A stretch of DNA of 64,000 nucleotides from Lepus europaeus (taxonomy: Eukaryota; Chordata; Mammalia; Lagomorpha; Leporidae). Under the pieces are notes generated by a model. The model did not search any database. It had not been told where the DNA came from and worked only from the letters and a program-made list of their open reading frames with translations. The position numbers and the translations under genes are program-made. The DNA lies in assembly GCF_033115175.1 (NCBI RefSeq), contig NC_084850.1, forward strand, positions 3,347,024 to 3,411,023, given 5' to 3'. Below are positions 10,655 to 21,749 of the stretch, one piece after another. Each line of letters begins with the position of its first letter. The first letter of the stretch is position 1.

Positions 10655-11035
10655 TTACTGTGATCAACTGGATACCATTCCCCCAAAAGCTGTCCAGATG
10701 CTAATCCCTGGAACTGTAGGCTGCTTTCCATGACAAAATCCCTCAGATCCTTCCTACCAGAGACCAATCTATCTGAAAGGTCTTAAATTGGGAAGAGGGT
10801 AGAGGAGGGTCACAGGCGAGGAGATGTGATTGATGTACGGCAAGCAGATTGGGGCAATGCGGCTATGAGCCCAGGAGCCCAGGCAGCCCCCAGAGCTGGG
10901 AAATGTGACAAACAGATGCTTCCTGAGCCTGCAGAGGAAACAGAGCCCTGCCCACCCCTGGAGTTTACCCAGTGAGATCCATTTCGGACTCTTGACCTTG
11001 AAAACTGTCAGGCCAAATATTATGCTTTTTCACAG
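10655..11035 (+). mobile_element. MLT1-type MaLR LTR
   Basis: Blocks seen: CCAGATGCTAATCCCTGGAA near the start, AACAGAGCCCTGCCCACCCC, TTCGGACTCTTGACCTTGAA near the end. It is strongly diverged and lacks clear TG/CA ends. Confidence 0.6.
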
Positions 11036-11440
11036 GTGTGTGCCTTCCTTATCAAACTCATCGCTCCCTGAAGCCCAGTGGGTCCCCTCTCCTTGCTGTG
11101 CTCCCCTCCGGTGCAGACCCTACCCCCTGGCTGCCACTTTGTTGAGCTGATGCAGCAGCAGCACTCAGAAAGTAGTAGGAAATGCACCTGTTGCCAACCA
11201 CTGAGCTCCTTTACTTGTACATCTGGCCACTCCTCCACAGGGCGGACAGGGACTGTGCTGCACAGGATCGCCTGTGGCTATGGCAGCAAGTTCCCTTGGT
11301 GTGCCCACAGACTTCTGCTGTCCCAGCAGCCCTTGGATCACGTTGCCATCCTCAGCTTGTCTACCTTTGCCACAGTCAGGTCAGGGGTTGTACATCTGGG
11401 TGCTTAGTACGTGCTCAAACGATATTTAAGAGTATCTGAT
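11036..11440 (+). other. Unassigned, possible L2 remnant
   Basis: The end reads GGGTGCTTAGTACGTGCTCA, reminiscent of the L2 3' end (cacatagtaggtgctcaataaat), and GGGCGGACAGGGACTGTGCT upstream fits the same idea. The rest is unrecognised. Confidence 0.3.
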
Positions 11441-11741
11441 TGCGGTGGGCATTTGCCACAGTGGGCAAAATGCCATTCGGGACACCCACATCCTATATCT
11501 GAGAGCCTGGGCTCAAGTCCCGGCTCCACTTCCAACCTAGCTGCCTGCCAATGTGCACCCCTGGAGGCATTAGTGATGATTCAAATACTTGGATCCCTGC
11601 CTCCAACAAGGAAGACCTGGATAGAGTTTCCAGCCCCTGGCTTTAACCTGGCCCAGCCCCAGCTGTTTTGAGCATTTAGGGGTTAACCTACTGGATGAAA
11701 AATCTTTCTCTCTTCCTTTCAAATAAAAAAAGTTTATTAAG
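11441..11741 (+). mobile_element. Old CSINE, full-length but diverged
   Basis: GCGGTGGGCATTTGCCACAG to CTTTCAAATAAAAAAAG. The head is altered but TCAAGTCCCGGCTCCACTTC (box B region) and TACTGGATGAAAAATCTTTC remain. Confidence 0.82.
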
Positions 11742-11864
11742 AAACAAGTGTGATTGCCTGACTGAATAAATGGTGGTGCACCCCCATCCCTTGCAGTTCC
11801 TGTCACGTGAGATCTAGAAGCTTGCTCAAACTGCTCTGCTTCTGCTAATGCATCCTGCAAAGTA

Positions 11865-11891
11865 GCACATGACAACCCAGTGGATGGATGA

Positions 11892-11922
<31 letters not shown>

Positions 11923-11936
11923 CTCAAATAAATGGA
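11865..11936 (+). mobile_element. CSINE tail fragment
   Basis: Only the 3' end is present: CCAGTGGATGGATGATCTC, a (CT)n run, CTGCCTCTCAAATAAATGGA. The next CSINE inserted just after it. Confidence 0.8.
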
Positions 11937-11948
11937 AATATATAAACA

Positions 11949-12273
11949 TATACAGGGGCCAGAGCTGTGGCACAGTGGGTTAATGGCCTGGCCTGAAGCG
12001 ACAGCATCCCATATGGGAACTGGTTCAAGACCCAGCTGCTCCACTTCTGATCCAGCTCTCTGCTGGGAAAGCAGTAGAAGGTGGCCCAAGTCCTTGGGTC
12101 CCTGCACCCGCATGGGAAACCCAGAAGAAGCTCCTGGCTCCTGGCTTCGGATTGGCACAGCTCTAGCCGTTGTGGCCAATTGGGGAGTGAACCTCGGATG
12201 GAAGACCTCTCTCTCTCTCTCCTCTCTCTGTATAACTCTGGCTTTCAAATAAATAAATCTTAAAATATATATA
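11949..12273 (+). mobile_element. CSINE, full-length
   Basis: Head GGGGCCAGAGCTGTGGCACA; tail CTTTCAAATAAATAAATC then (AT)n. ATATATAAACAT occurs on both sides (about 11937 and 12275), a probable target-site duplication although AT-rich. Confidence 0.92.
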
Positions 12274-12306
12274 TATATATAAACATCTTCAAAGTTTGTG
12301 AAAAAT

Positions 12307-12644
12307 ATAGGCCGGCGCCGTGGCTCAACAGGCTAATCCGCCGCTTAGCGGTGCCGCCACACCGGGTTCTAGTCCTGGTCGGGGTGCCGGATTCTGTCCC
12401 GGTTGCCCCTCTTCCAGGCCAGCTCTCTGCTATGGCCTGGGAGTGCAGTGGAGGATGGCCCAAGTGCTTGGGTCCTGCACCCCATGGGAGACCAGGATAA
12501 GCCCCTGGCTCCTGCCTTCGGATCAGCGCGGTGCGCCGGCTGCAGCGTGGCGGCCATGGCGGCCATTGGAGGGTGAACCAAAGGCAAAGGAAGACCTTTC
12601 TCTCTGTCTCTCTCTCTCTCACTATCCACTCTGCCTGTCAAAAA
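12307..12644 (+). mobile_element. Young CSINE with 16-bp target-site duplication
   Basis: Head AGGCCGGCGCCGTGGCTCAA, box B-like GGGTTCTAGTCC, tail CTGCCTGTCAAAAA. A 16-base direct repeat AAAGTTTGTGAAAAAT flanks it at 12291-12306 and 12645-12660 without mismatch, as expected for a recent L1-driven insertion. Confidence 0.95.
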
Positions 12645-12694
12645 AAAGTTTGTGAAAAATGTGCATGATCTTTGAAAAATTCTACAGCTATTTT

Positions 12695-13012
12695 TTGCTT
12701 TAAAATTTTTGTTTGAAAGGCATAGGACAAAGAGAGATATCGAGAGATACCGAGAGAGAGAGAGAGATCTTCCATCCACTTGTTCACTCCCCAAATGCCT
12801 GAAGCAGCCAGGGCTGGGCCAGGCCAAAGCAGGAGCCTGGAACTCCATCTGGATCCCCCACACGGGTGGCAGGGACCATCACCTGTTGCCTCCTAAGGTG
12901 TGCATTAGCAGGAAGTGGGAATCTGGATTAGTGCTTGGACTGGAACTCAAGCTCTCCAGTATGGGATGTGGGGGTCCCAAGTGGCGTCTTCACCGCTGGG
13001 TCGAAGGCCCGC
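12695..13012 (-). mobile_element. Old CSINE, antisense
   Basis: TTTGTTTGAAAGGCATAGGA, GA-rich stretch, TCTTCCATCCACTTGTTC, down to the diverged head near CTTCACCGCTGGGTCG. Several substitutions mark it as older than its neighbour. Confidence 0.82.
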
Positions 13013-14319
13013 CGCATGATGGGGGTTTTATGAAGAACTCCCTCCTTCCAACCTGGTGTCCAAGCTTCTGGCCCCTGGCTCTGGGAACACTGCGTTCTTC
13101 CCTGAGCTCAGAAGGACACCAGGTGACTGTGGAGAAGAGGAGAAGCAGAGCACGTGAGAGGAAGGGTGTCCGGGTGTGTGTGACAGGAGGGCACGTGTGT
13201 GTGTCTGTGCAGACATGCATGTGAGTGGCAGAGTATGTGTGAGCGTTACGGAGCCCTGGGTGAATGAGGGCTTCTATGCGTGAGCGTCTATCGGTGTGTG
13301 CGTACGTAGTGAGGAACGTGATGAGTGGGTGGAGTGGGGGTGGGGGTGTGAGGGAGCACCTATGAGCGTATGCTAGCATGGAAGAGGCCGTGAGATGTGC
13401 AGGTGCCAGGTGACAAGGATGTAGTGACAGTGGGTGTCTGGCCCTCCACTTCCCAGTAACGTGTCTGTCCCCCAGCCTCTGCACAACCGTGGACCTGAGG
13501 GCTTGCCATCGGCAGGTCATGTACCCTGCCTGGCCCCTTGAAGGCCAGAGCAAACAGAGGTCAAGGCCAGGGCTGCTGCTTCACCTTGTATCCCCGTGGC
13601 ACCTGCCCAAGGCCTCTCACTGGGGGCCTGCCAGGAAACACTAGTTGAATGCAATTGACAATAATTACTGCTGGCTTCCCAGGGAGAGTTTGCCCTGTCT
13701 GCGGGCTCTGTCTGCCAGGCCATCCCCTTGCTGCTCTGCTCGGTACCTGGGATCACCCTGAGCTCTGTGCCTGCCGATCAATGCATCGACTGCTCAAGTC
13801 AGCTAAGTGGGTTATGATAGGACTTTCCAAGTCAGCACCAAATAATCACTGACTGCTAACGGTCTATAGAGTACGTGCTGATGTGGGAGCGCGACGAATC
13901 GGACGGGGCCCAGGGCAGCTTGCTGTGAGCTGGGTCATGGAGAGCCCCCTTCCTCACCCCACAGGAGTGCTAGCATAGGAGGCACACTGTGCCTTGGACA
14001 CTTGTGATGAGCAGTAAAGAGGACAGTGCTGTGCAGGTTGCAACAGGACCACCTGGCTTTCGGGCTCCAGCTGCTGCTTCCAGGAGTGCCACAGTGGAAG
14101 AGGTGACCTCCGGGAGAGCTCTTGGCCTTAAGGGACAGTGGAAGCTGAGCAGCTGGGGAACCGCATGGGAAGAGGAGCCAAGCTAAGAAGGAGTCCCACG
14201 GTGGTGAGGGCCTTTCACAAGGTGTCATGTGTTAGGGGGTGACCCAAGCGCCCTCTTCATTGTCGTTATACACTATAACATCAGTTCTGTCACTGCCTCA
14301 TTGGTAGTTAAGACAGAGT
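13013..14319. other. Unassigned, TG-rich in part
   Basis: No repeat family or exon recognised. A degenerate TGTG/GTGAG-rich zone lies at about 13160-13390. The 187-codon minus-strand frame over this zone is low-complexity and lacks any domain. Confidence 0.5.
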
Positions 14320-14630
14320 GGTGGCTGGCCTTGTGGTGCAGCAGGCCGGCGTCCCCTATCTGAGTGCGGGTTGCAGTCCCAGCTGCTCCACTTCCCATCC
14401 AGCTCCCTGCCAATGCCCCTGAGAAGGCAGAGGAAGAGGGTTCAAATGCTTGGGTCTCTGCCACGCATGACGAAGTCATAGTTGGAGTTCATGGCTCTGG
14501 CTTCAGCCTGGTCCCAGCCCCAGCCATTGTGGCCAGTTGAGGAGTGAACCAAATGGAAGATTTCTCTGTCTTTCCCCCTCTCTGTCACTCTGCTTGTCAA
14601 ATGCATAAATCAATCTTTTTATAAAATACA
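14320..14630 (+). mobile_element. CSINE, full-length, moderately diverged
   Basis: GGCTGGCCTTGTGGTGCAGC head, CCAGCTGCTCCACTTCCC, tail CTTGTCAAATGCATAAATC. Confidence 0.88.
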
Positions 14631-15482
14631 GATGTCGTCAGCAGTTGATTCCAGGCTACCGTGGGGTACCCTCTTTAGGAATCTGGGACGTGCAACATTG
14701 GGATTACGTGATAGGAAAGGCGGGTGACCCTGTCGAAACTGTCAGCAGGGCAATCAGGTTTGAGATCCCATGCGACCCTTCAGGCATGTCTGAATCCTGA
14801 GAGCCTCTGGAAATCAGTCACCCACCTGCAGGACAGTGGGTAAACACTGCGAAATCCACAGGCTAGAATGGGGCCGTTGGATGAGCGGTCCCTGAGTTCA
14901 AGCATCTTTGGGCTGGGGGAAATTGAGGAGCTTCATGCTAAACAACCCGTCTCCCAGGTGACTCAAACGCTCACTGGAGTTTAAGAACAACGGCTGCTCC
15001 AAAGACGCGAGAAGACGCGCCCAGGCTTCTCCCTAGAGGGTCAGGGAGCAGCCTCCTACGGGAGATCCACCGTGCAGGCCGCGCTCTTGCCTCTTCCCTG
15101 CTTCCCCCCCTTCCTGCGCCGCACTTCCACTTGTCCGTCTCTAAGTGAGGCAGCATAGAAAGGGTTTCCCAGACATTGGCCATCCCTGTACTTAGCCCTC
15201 TTCTGCTCCTGCCTCAGCTCCTACTCCTAACCCCCACCCCCTCTCCCACCTCCACAGCAGCCTTCTGAGTGCTCCCTGCCTTTTGTCACACCACCCTGGG
15301 TTCCCATCCCCTCACAGACCCCACTGCCTGCGAGTAAAATGCGAATGAGACATGCTTGTTCCAGCCCCCACCCCCTGGGGTCACACTGTGACCCAGTTCC
15401 CATCTAGGCTCCTCGGTCCTCCAGCTTCTGCCCACGCCTCGCCCTACAGTCATCAGCAACTCCCTGGGTCCCCCGAAGCCCA
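14631..15482. other. Unassigned sequence
   Basis: About 850 bases with no recognised element. C-rich patches at 15220-15260 and 15365-15380. Confidence 0.5.
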
Positions 15483-15872
15483 GTGTATCAGGCCATTCTC
15501 ATGACTGTAACAAAATACCTAAGGCAGGCTACCTTGGTAAAGAACAAGGCTTATTTAGCTCAAGTCTCGGTGGTTCAAAGTCCAAGATGGAGTGTGTGTG
15601 TGGGGGAGGGGGGGGCATAGTTCAGTCTTTGGTGAGGACCTGATAGCTGACGGTCTCACCGTGGGAGAGAGAGATCCCATCACAAGACAGTAAGCCAGAG
15701 TGAGCTAAGGGGCAGCTCACTCTTGTGAGCTACCTTAATCCCTTCCTGAATCCCTTCCAAGGACCGTGCCCCCAAGGACCCAAGGACCTCCCGCTAAGCC
15801 CCGCCTCTTAAAGGACCCACTACCTCCCAACCAAACTGGCAACATATGAACCTTTGGGAGACACGCTGTAAA
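15483..15872 (-). mobile_element. MaLR LTR (MST/MLT1 type), antisense
   Basis: The top strand starts TGTATCAGGCCATTCTCATG and AACAAAATACCTAAGGC, the reverse complement of a MaLR LTR 3' end. It continues to GGCAACATATGAACCTTTGG and GAGACACG, the reversed LTR start. A short G-rich and TG microsatellite lies at about 15593-15615. Confidence 0.75.
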
Positions 15873-15943
15873 CTCTTCCCCCTCTAGAAGGGGCAACAGG
15901 GCCCACATATTTCACCTGAGCCCATGCCACTTATCACTCCTGT

Positions 15944-16277
15944 CTTTTTTTTTTTCAAAGATTTATTTTATTTATTTGAAAGAGTTACACAGAGAGAGAT
16001 GGAGAGACAGAGGGAGAGATCTTCCATCTGCTGGTTCACTCCCCAAGTGGTCACAATGACCAGGGCTGGGCCAGGCTGAAGCCAGGTGCCAGGAACTTCT
16101 TCTGGGTCTCCCACGTGGGTGCAGGGACCCAAACACTTGGGCCATCCTCCACTGCTTTCCCAGGTGCATTAGCAGGGAGCTGGATCAGAAGTAAAGCAGC
16201 CAAGACATGAACTGGCACCCATATAGGATGACGGCATCACAGCTGGTGACTTAACCTGCTATGCCACAAGGCCAGCA
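15944..16277 (-). mobile_element. CSINE, full-length, antisense
   Basis: T-run, AAGATTTATTTTATTTATTT, GA-rich zone, TCTTCCATCTGCTGGTTC, ending CTATGCCACAAGGCCAGC. Confidence 0.92.
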
Positions 16278-16283
16278 AATCTT

Positions 16284-16344
16284 TTTACTTTTTTGAAGAT
16301 TTATTTATTTATTTGAAAGGCAGAATTGCACAGAGAAAGGGAGG

Positions 16345-16386
<42 letters not shown>

Positions 16387-16532
16387 CTTCCATCTGTTGG
16401 CTCATTCCCCAAATGTCTCCAACAGCTGGAGCTAGAGCAGGCTAAAACCAGGAATCAACAACTCTTGGGTCTCCCACATGGTGACGGGAACCCAAGCATT
16501 TGGCTCATCACCTGCTGCCTCCCAGAGTGTGC
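16284..16532 (-). mobile_element. CSINE, antisense, head missing
   Basis: Tail and body are present (GAAGATTTATTTATTTATTT, a (GA)n run at about 16352-16384, TCTTCCATCTGTTGGCTC), but homology ends near GCAGTCTCTGGACACTGG. Confidence 0.85.
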
Positions 16533-16679
16533 AGTCTCTGGACACTGGCAAAGGCAAGGAAATAGACTCTCCCCTCGTTGTCTGCAGAAGCAACCCAGCT
16601 CTGCTTTGACTTTAGCCCCACGAAACCCATTCCAGACTTCTGCTATCTAGAACAGTAAGATAGTAAATTCCTATTGTCT

Positions 16680-16770
16680 TTTATTTTAATTGATTTATTT
16701 ATTTGAAAGGCAGAGTTACAGAGAGGCAGAGGCAGAGGGAGAGGGAGAGGGAGAGGGAGAGGGAGAGGGA

Positions 16771-16821
<51 letters not shown>

Positions 16822-17061
16822 GTCTTCTATCCACTGGTTCACTCCCCAATTGGCTGCAACAGCTAGAGCTGGGCCGATCCAAAGCCAGGAGCCAGGAGAT
16901 TCTTTTGGGTCCCCCACACAGGTGCAGGGGCCCAAGCACTTGGGCCATCTTGTACTGCTTCCCCAGGTCATAGCAGAGAGCTGGATCGGAAGTGGAGCAG
17001 CCAGGACTCAAACCAGCACTGAGGATGGCAACTTCATGTTCTATGCTCTAGTGCTGGCCCC
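16680..17061 (-). mobile_element. CSINE, antisense, with expanded purine repeat
   Basis: Starts TTTTAATTGATTTATTTATT and ends GCTCTAGTGCTGGCCCC. The normal GA tract is expanded, so this copy is about 380 bases instead of about 330. Confidence 0.92.
16731..16822 (+). repeat. (GGGAGA)n plus (GA)n microsatellite
   Basis: About eight GGGAGA hexamers followed by about 20 GA dinucleotides, lying inside the CSINE tail. Likely length-variable between individuals. Confidence 0.93.
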
Positions 17062-18265
17062 AAGTTTCTGCTGTCTTAGGCCACGAAGTATGTGGCAGTT
17101 TGTTACACAGCCAAAAGACAAGTGTTTTGCTTGTTGTGGGAACATGACGCTCTTCCAAGGCCACAATGGTGTCTTGTTCCCATCCCCACCCCCACAGCTT
17201 GCAGTGTCTCCTAGTAGGGTCCCTGGAATCCTCAGACCCCTGCTGCCCTCAGAGGATCCCCTGGCTGAGCGAGTTGAAGCCAACCTTTCCCCTCACCCTC
17301 AGTTTCCAGGGCTGGGGTGGGACAGGATAAAAAGCCCAGAGAAAAGGAAAGACTTGCCCAGGGTCTCACAGGTGGCTAGGCCTTGGGGCCCTGAGCTTTT
17401 CACTGCCTTGAGATAGGGAGAGGAAGAAAGGGAGCATCTTGTGCCCCGAGTGTATCGGAGTATGGGTGACACCTGGTTTCAAAGGCAGATTTGGTGATGG
17501 AAATGTGCTACAAAGTGATCACGGGCATGGCTGTAGAATTCTATCCATTTCCCAAAAGCCACTGGAGTTAGACACCCATGATTGACGGTTTCTACACAGA
17601 TACCTCAATAAACTTGCAAAGAAGAAAAGACATTAGAACATCCCTTCAGGAAACTCATGGAGCAATCTACATTTTCCCAGCATAAAGTACTGACGATCAA
17701 GCTTGCATGACTATTTTTTTGTCTGATGAGGGGTTTAACAGGTGGGCCCCTGAGAAGTTCTCCAGGGCTCCCCTGGGGAAGATGCTATCTGTGAGCACAC
17801 AGCTACTGGGCTTCTGCAGCCGGCCCTTCTCTGCCTTCCCGGAGCTTGGATGCTAACAGGAACGGCCAGAAGGCCAGAGCTCCCCGGGAGCGACAGGGAT
17901 CAGTGCTGCCTGGGGAGACATGGAGCTGTGCGGCTGGGGCTCCCCCCGCTGCCCTCCTTCAACTCAATCCATTACCTTCTGTTTACAGCCTCTTCAGACA
18001 GTTTTCCTTGGCTCAAAGCCAAGCCAATTTGAATTAATTTTCCAAGCATGACCCTGTGAGTCACTATATTAAACGCCTTCCAGATAGTTCTCAGTGCTGC
18101 ATCCACACAGTGCATTTGGCCAGCCATCTGCAATCACAATGAGGCGCCCAGCTCCACGGGGCGCCCGCAGCACAGGCATCAACAGCCCTTAGAAGGGTGC
18201 TGATGCAGGCGAGGCACGGGCAGCCCTGTGACATGCCTTCTTCTGCGGTTTTTTTTTTTCTTTCT
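17062..18265. other. Unassigned sequence, possible short MIR
   Basis: Mostly unrecognised. GACTTGCCCAGGGTCTCACA near 17350 resembles a reversed MIR core. Open frames here have no known domain. Confidence 0.45.
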
Positions 18266-18269
18266 GTAT

Positions 18270-18308
18270 TTTGTTTAAAGATTTATTTGTGTATTTCAAA
18301 GGCAGAGT

Positions 18309-18344
<36 letters not shown>

Positions 18345-18604
18345 CTTCCAGCCACAGATTTATTTCCCAAATGGCTGCAATGGCTTGTGCTGGGCCATGC
18401 TGAAGCCGGGAGCTAGGAGCTTCCTCCAGGTCTCCCACATGGGGTGCAGGGGCCAAAGGAGTTGGGTTAGCCTCTGCTGCCTTCCCAGGCACATTAACAG
18501 GGAGCTGAATCAGAGGTGGAGCAGCCAGGACTAGAACCTGTGCCCATATGGGATGCTGGTGCTACAGGTGGCAGATTAACCCAATGCACCATAGCACTGG
18601 CCCC
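18270..18604 (-). mobile_element. CSINE, full-length, antisense
   Basis: AAAGATTTATTTGTGTATTT, (GA)n at about 18310-18341, TCTTCCAGCCACAGATTT, head end ATAGCACTGGCCCC. Confidence 0.9.
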
Positions 18605-18674
18605 TGGTATTTCTTAGACATCGAAAGAGAGGTAAAACCAGCTAAGGAAAGACTGCCCAATGTTTGGCTTGCTT

Positions 18675-18950
18675 TTTTAAACAAGCAGCTTTGTTGAGAT
18701 ATAATTCACATACCATACAATCCACAAGGCATATAATTCAGGGCTTTTAGGGTATTCAGTTTTGCCACCATCACCAGTTAATTTGAGAACATTTTCATCA
18801 CCCGCCAAAGAAACTGCATACCTTTTAGTTACTATCCTTCTGCCTCACCTCCCCCAGATCTCTCAGTGTGTGCAGATTTCCCTGTTTTGGACTTCCCTTT
18901 GAATGGAATCGAATGATATGTGGACTCCATGGGTCAGCTGGCCAAAGCAC
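18675..18950 (-). mobile_element. L1M 3' end, antisense
   Basis: TTTGTTGAGATATAATTCAC, CATACCATACAATCCAC, AACATTTTCATCACCCGCCA, GAATGGAATCGAATGATATG follow the reversed L1M 3' region. Confidence 0.85.
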
Positions 18951-19442
18951 TGAAGAGTCTGCTCTGGGGGGAGGGGGAGCAGTAAATGGGTTCCTCAGTG
19001 GCCAAAAAAGGGAGAAGTGCTAGCCTTGTCTTTGCCAACCACAACCAGGCCCAGCCTTTCTCCACGTGCCCACACTTGGAACACACTGCACACAGGCAGC
19101 CATCTTGCCAAAGAGCAGCTCCTCCACCTAGTCACATTTCCTGCAGGACCCAGCCAGCACGGTGACTTACTGTCAGCCTACTCCCTCCCTTCACTTCCTT
19201 GCCCAAGCAATTGGCCTCTCTCCAGCTCACGGGAGCATCATGGAGGATATCGGCCATCTCTGCACAGAACTGGCCTCTGATCACTCCTATAAAAGCTTAG
19301 CTTCTCAACACTGGAACTGAGGTTGTCAGGCTAGTCTGCCATGGGCTGCATGCAGCTGTCCGCCGCAGCCCCACTAGGGCTTGTCCTGGCTCTGCTTGCA
19401 CACCTCCAAGTGGATCAAAGTGTCCTATTCACTCTCTCTCTT
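18951..19442. other. Unassigned sequence
   Basis: No recognised feature in about 490 bases. Confidence 0.5.
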
Positions 19443-19768
19443 TAGGATTTATTTATTTATTTGAAAGGAAGAGTTACAGAGAAATAGAGGCATAGGCAAA
19501 TAGAGAGAAGTCTTCCATCCGCTGGTTCATTCCCCAAATGACTGCACTGGCCAGAGCTCCTCCAATCTGAAGCCAGGAGCCAGGAGTTTCCTCCGGGTCT
19601 CCCACATGGGTGCAGGGGCCCAAGGACTTGGGCCTTCTTCCACTGCTTTCCCAGGACATAGCAGAGAGCTGGATTGGATGTGGAGCAGCAGGGTCTCGAA
19701 ATGGCGCCCATATGGGATGATGGCACTGCAGACGGCGGCCTCACCTGCTATGCCACAGCACCAGCCCC
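19443..19768 (-). mobile_element. CSINE, full-length, antisense
   Basis: GGATTTATTTATTTATTTGA, TCTTCCATCCGCTGGTTC, CATATGGGATGATGGCACTG, head end CACAGCACCAGCCCC. Confidence 0.93.
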
Positions 19769-19817
19769 TTCATTACTTCTCAAGGCAGCCCATTACCCTC
19801 TGGAAAAGCCCTGTGAA

Positions 19818-20126
19818 TCCTCAGCCTTGCGGCGCCGGCACACCGGGTTCTAGTCCCGGTTGGGGCGCTGGATTCTATCCCGGTTGCCCCTCTTCCAGGC
19901 CAGCTCTCTGCTGTGGCCCGGGAAGGCAGTGGAGGATGGCCTGAGTCCTTGGGCCCTGCACCCGCATGGGAGACCAGGAGAAGCACCTGGCTCCTGGCTT
20001 CGGATCAGCGCGATGCGCAGGCCGCAGAGGCCATTGGAGGGTGAACCAACGGAAAAAGGAAGACCTTTCTCTCTGTCTCTCTCTCTCTCTGTCCACTCTG
20101 CCTGTCAAAAAAAAAAAAAAAAAAAA
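19818..20126 (+). mobile_element. Young CSINE, 5'-truncated, with 14-bp duplication
   Basis: Starts within the head at TCCTCAGCCTTGCGGCGCC, so about 30 bases including box A are missing. The tail is a long A-run. AAAAGCCCTGTGAA flanks it exactly at 19804-19817 and 20127-20140. The long uninterrupted A tail supports a recent insertion. Confidence 0.95.
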
Positions 20127-20725
20127 AAAAGCCCTGTGAAAAATTCTCCCCTATTTTGAGCTAAAACCTGCCCTCCTATAACACCCTTCTGTTGCTCCTG
20201 TTTTTACTGCTCAGATCTCAGGGGAAAGTCTAACCCAGAAATATTGTTTTACCAGCTATCTGGGCATCCCTTATCGCGGTCAATTGACTCATAAAATAAA
20301 TAGCCACTTATATCTTGGGTGTCCTAAGAAATCATTGCCTAATCCAAGGTTATAGAAATTGACACCTATGATTTCTTCTAAGAGTTCTACACTTTCTTTT
20401 TCTGCTGTCAGATAATATATCATAATAGAAAATAATACAAAAAAGGGGAAAGTGTCTTCCATCCCAACTCCATATCCCCTTCTCCCCAGTGGCCAATGTT
20501 GGCACCTTGATGTATACCTGTGTGTGTGCTGATGGATTTGTTTTGCCTATATAAACACACATACACACACACGTTTTTAACAAAGGGAGGATAATATTAT
20601 AAACAGTATGAGTTCTACACTTTTAATTCTTATTGAGATTTCTGACTCATATTATGTTACTATTTATACATATATAGAGTGAAGTAGGGGTTCCAAATTC
20701 ATTCTTTTTAAAAAAAATATTTTTC

Positions 20726-21030
20726 ACGGGCCAGCACTGTGCCACAGCCTATAGCACTGGCATCCCATATGGGTACCAGTTGGAGTCATGGCTGCTCCAC
20801 TTCTGGTCCAGCTCCCTGTTAGTGCTCTTGGGAAGGTGGTGGAGGATGGCCCAAGTCCTTGGACCCCTGCACCCATGTGGGAGACCTTGAAGAGCCTCCT
20901 GGCTTCAGCCTGGCCCAGCCCCAGTGGTTGTGGCCATTTGGGGAGTGAACAGTAGATGGAAGATCTCTGCTTCTCCTTCTGTCTCTCTCTGTAATTCTGC
21001 CTGTCAAAGAAAGAAAGAAAGAAAGAAATC
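20726..21030 (+). mobile_element. CSINE, tail interrupted by a young CSINE
   Basis: Head CGGGCCAGCACTGTGCCACA, body through GGCCATTTGGGGAGTGAAC. An (AAAG)n run at 21007-21030 marks the tail. Tail-like CTTTCAAATAAATAAATG resumes at about 21392-21415. Confidence 0.9.
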
Positions 21031-21032
21031 TT

Positions 21033-21061
21033 TTTTTTTTTTGACAGGCAGAGTGCATAGT

Positions 21062-21093
<32 letters not shown>

Positions 21094-21370
21094 TCTTCCT
21101 TTTTGCCGTTGGTTCACCCTCCAATGGCCGCCACGGCCGGCGCACCTGCGCTGATCCGAAGCCAGGAGCCAGGTGCTTATCCTGGTCTCCCATGGGGTGC
21201 AGGGCCCAAGCACTTGGGCCATCCTCCGCTGCACTCCCAGGCCATAGCAGAGAGCTGGCCTGGAAGAGGGGCAACCGGGACAGAATCCAGTGCCCCAACC
21301 GGGACTACAACCCGGTGTGCCGGTGCCTCAAGGTGGAGGATTAGCCTGTTAAGCCAAGGCGCCAACCTAG
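21033..21370 (-). mobile_element. Young CSINE, antisense, inside a SINE tail
   Basis: T-run then TTGACAGGCAGAGTGCATAG, CGGCCGGCGCACCTGCGC, ending near GTTAAGCCAAGGCGCCAACC. AGAAAGAAATC is present on both sides (about 21018 and 21371), the target-site duplication. Confidence 0.93.
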
Positions 21371-21415
21371 AAAGAAATCTTTAAAAACAAACTCTGCCTT
21401 TCAAATAAATAAATG

Positions 21416-21461
21416 TCTATTTATTTATTTGAAAGTCAGAGTGACACAGAAAAAGAAGGAG

Positions 21462-21499
<38 letters not shown>

Positions 21500-21749
21500 C
21501 CGCTGGTTGGATCCCCAATTGGCCGCAAGGTCTGTAGCTGTGCCTATCCAAAGCCAGGAGCCAGGAGTTTCCTCAAGGTCTCCCACATGGGTGCAGGGGC
21601 CCAAGGACATGGGCCATCTTCTACTGCTTTCCCAGGTCACAGCAGAGAGCTGGATAGGAAGTGGAGCAGTCAGGACTCGAACCAGTACCCATATGGGATG
21701 TTGGCACTGCAGGTGGCAGCTTTACCTGCTATGCCACAGTGCTGGCCCC
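21416..21749 (-). mobile_element. CSINE, full-length, antisense
   Basis: TCTATTTATTTATTTGAAAG, (GA)n at about 21470-21496, GGTCCGCTGGTTGGATCCCC, head end CACAGTGCTGGCCCC. Confidence 0.92.

Noticed and set aside
12990-13553. 187-codon minus-strand frame with HTH-rich composition
   Set aside because: Translation of the degenerate TG-rich zone; no conserved motif.
16280-17061. Regularly spaced similar units suggesting a CRISPR-like array
   Set aside because: The similarity is that of neighbouring SINE copies about 350 bases long in a vertebrate genome, with no short direct repeats and unique spacers.
16703-17416. 237-codon frame rich in RE repeats
   Set aside because: The RE run is the translation of the GA microsatellite in a CSINE; the rest is SINE and unique DNA.
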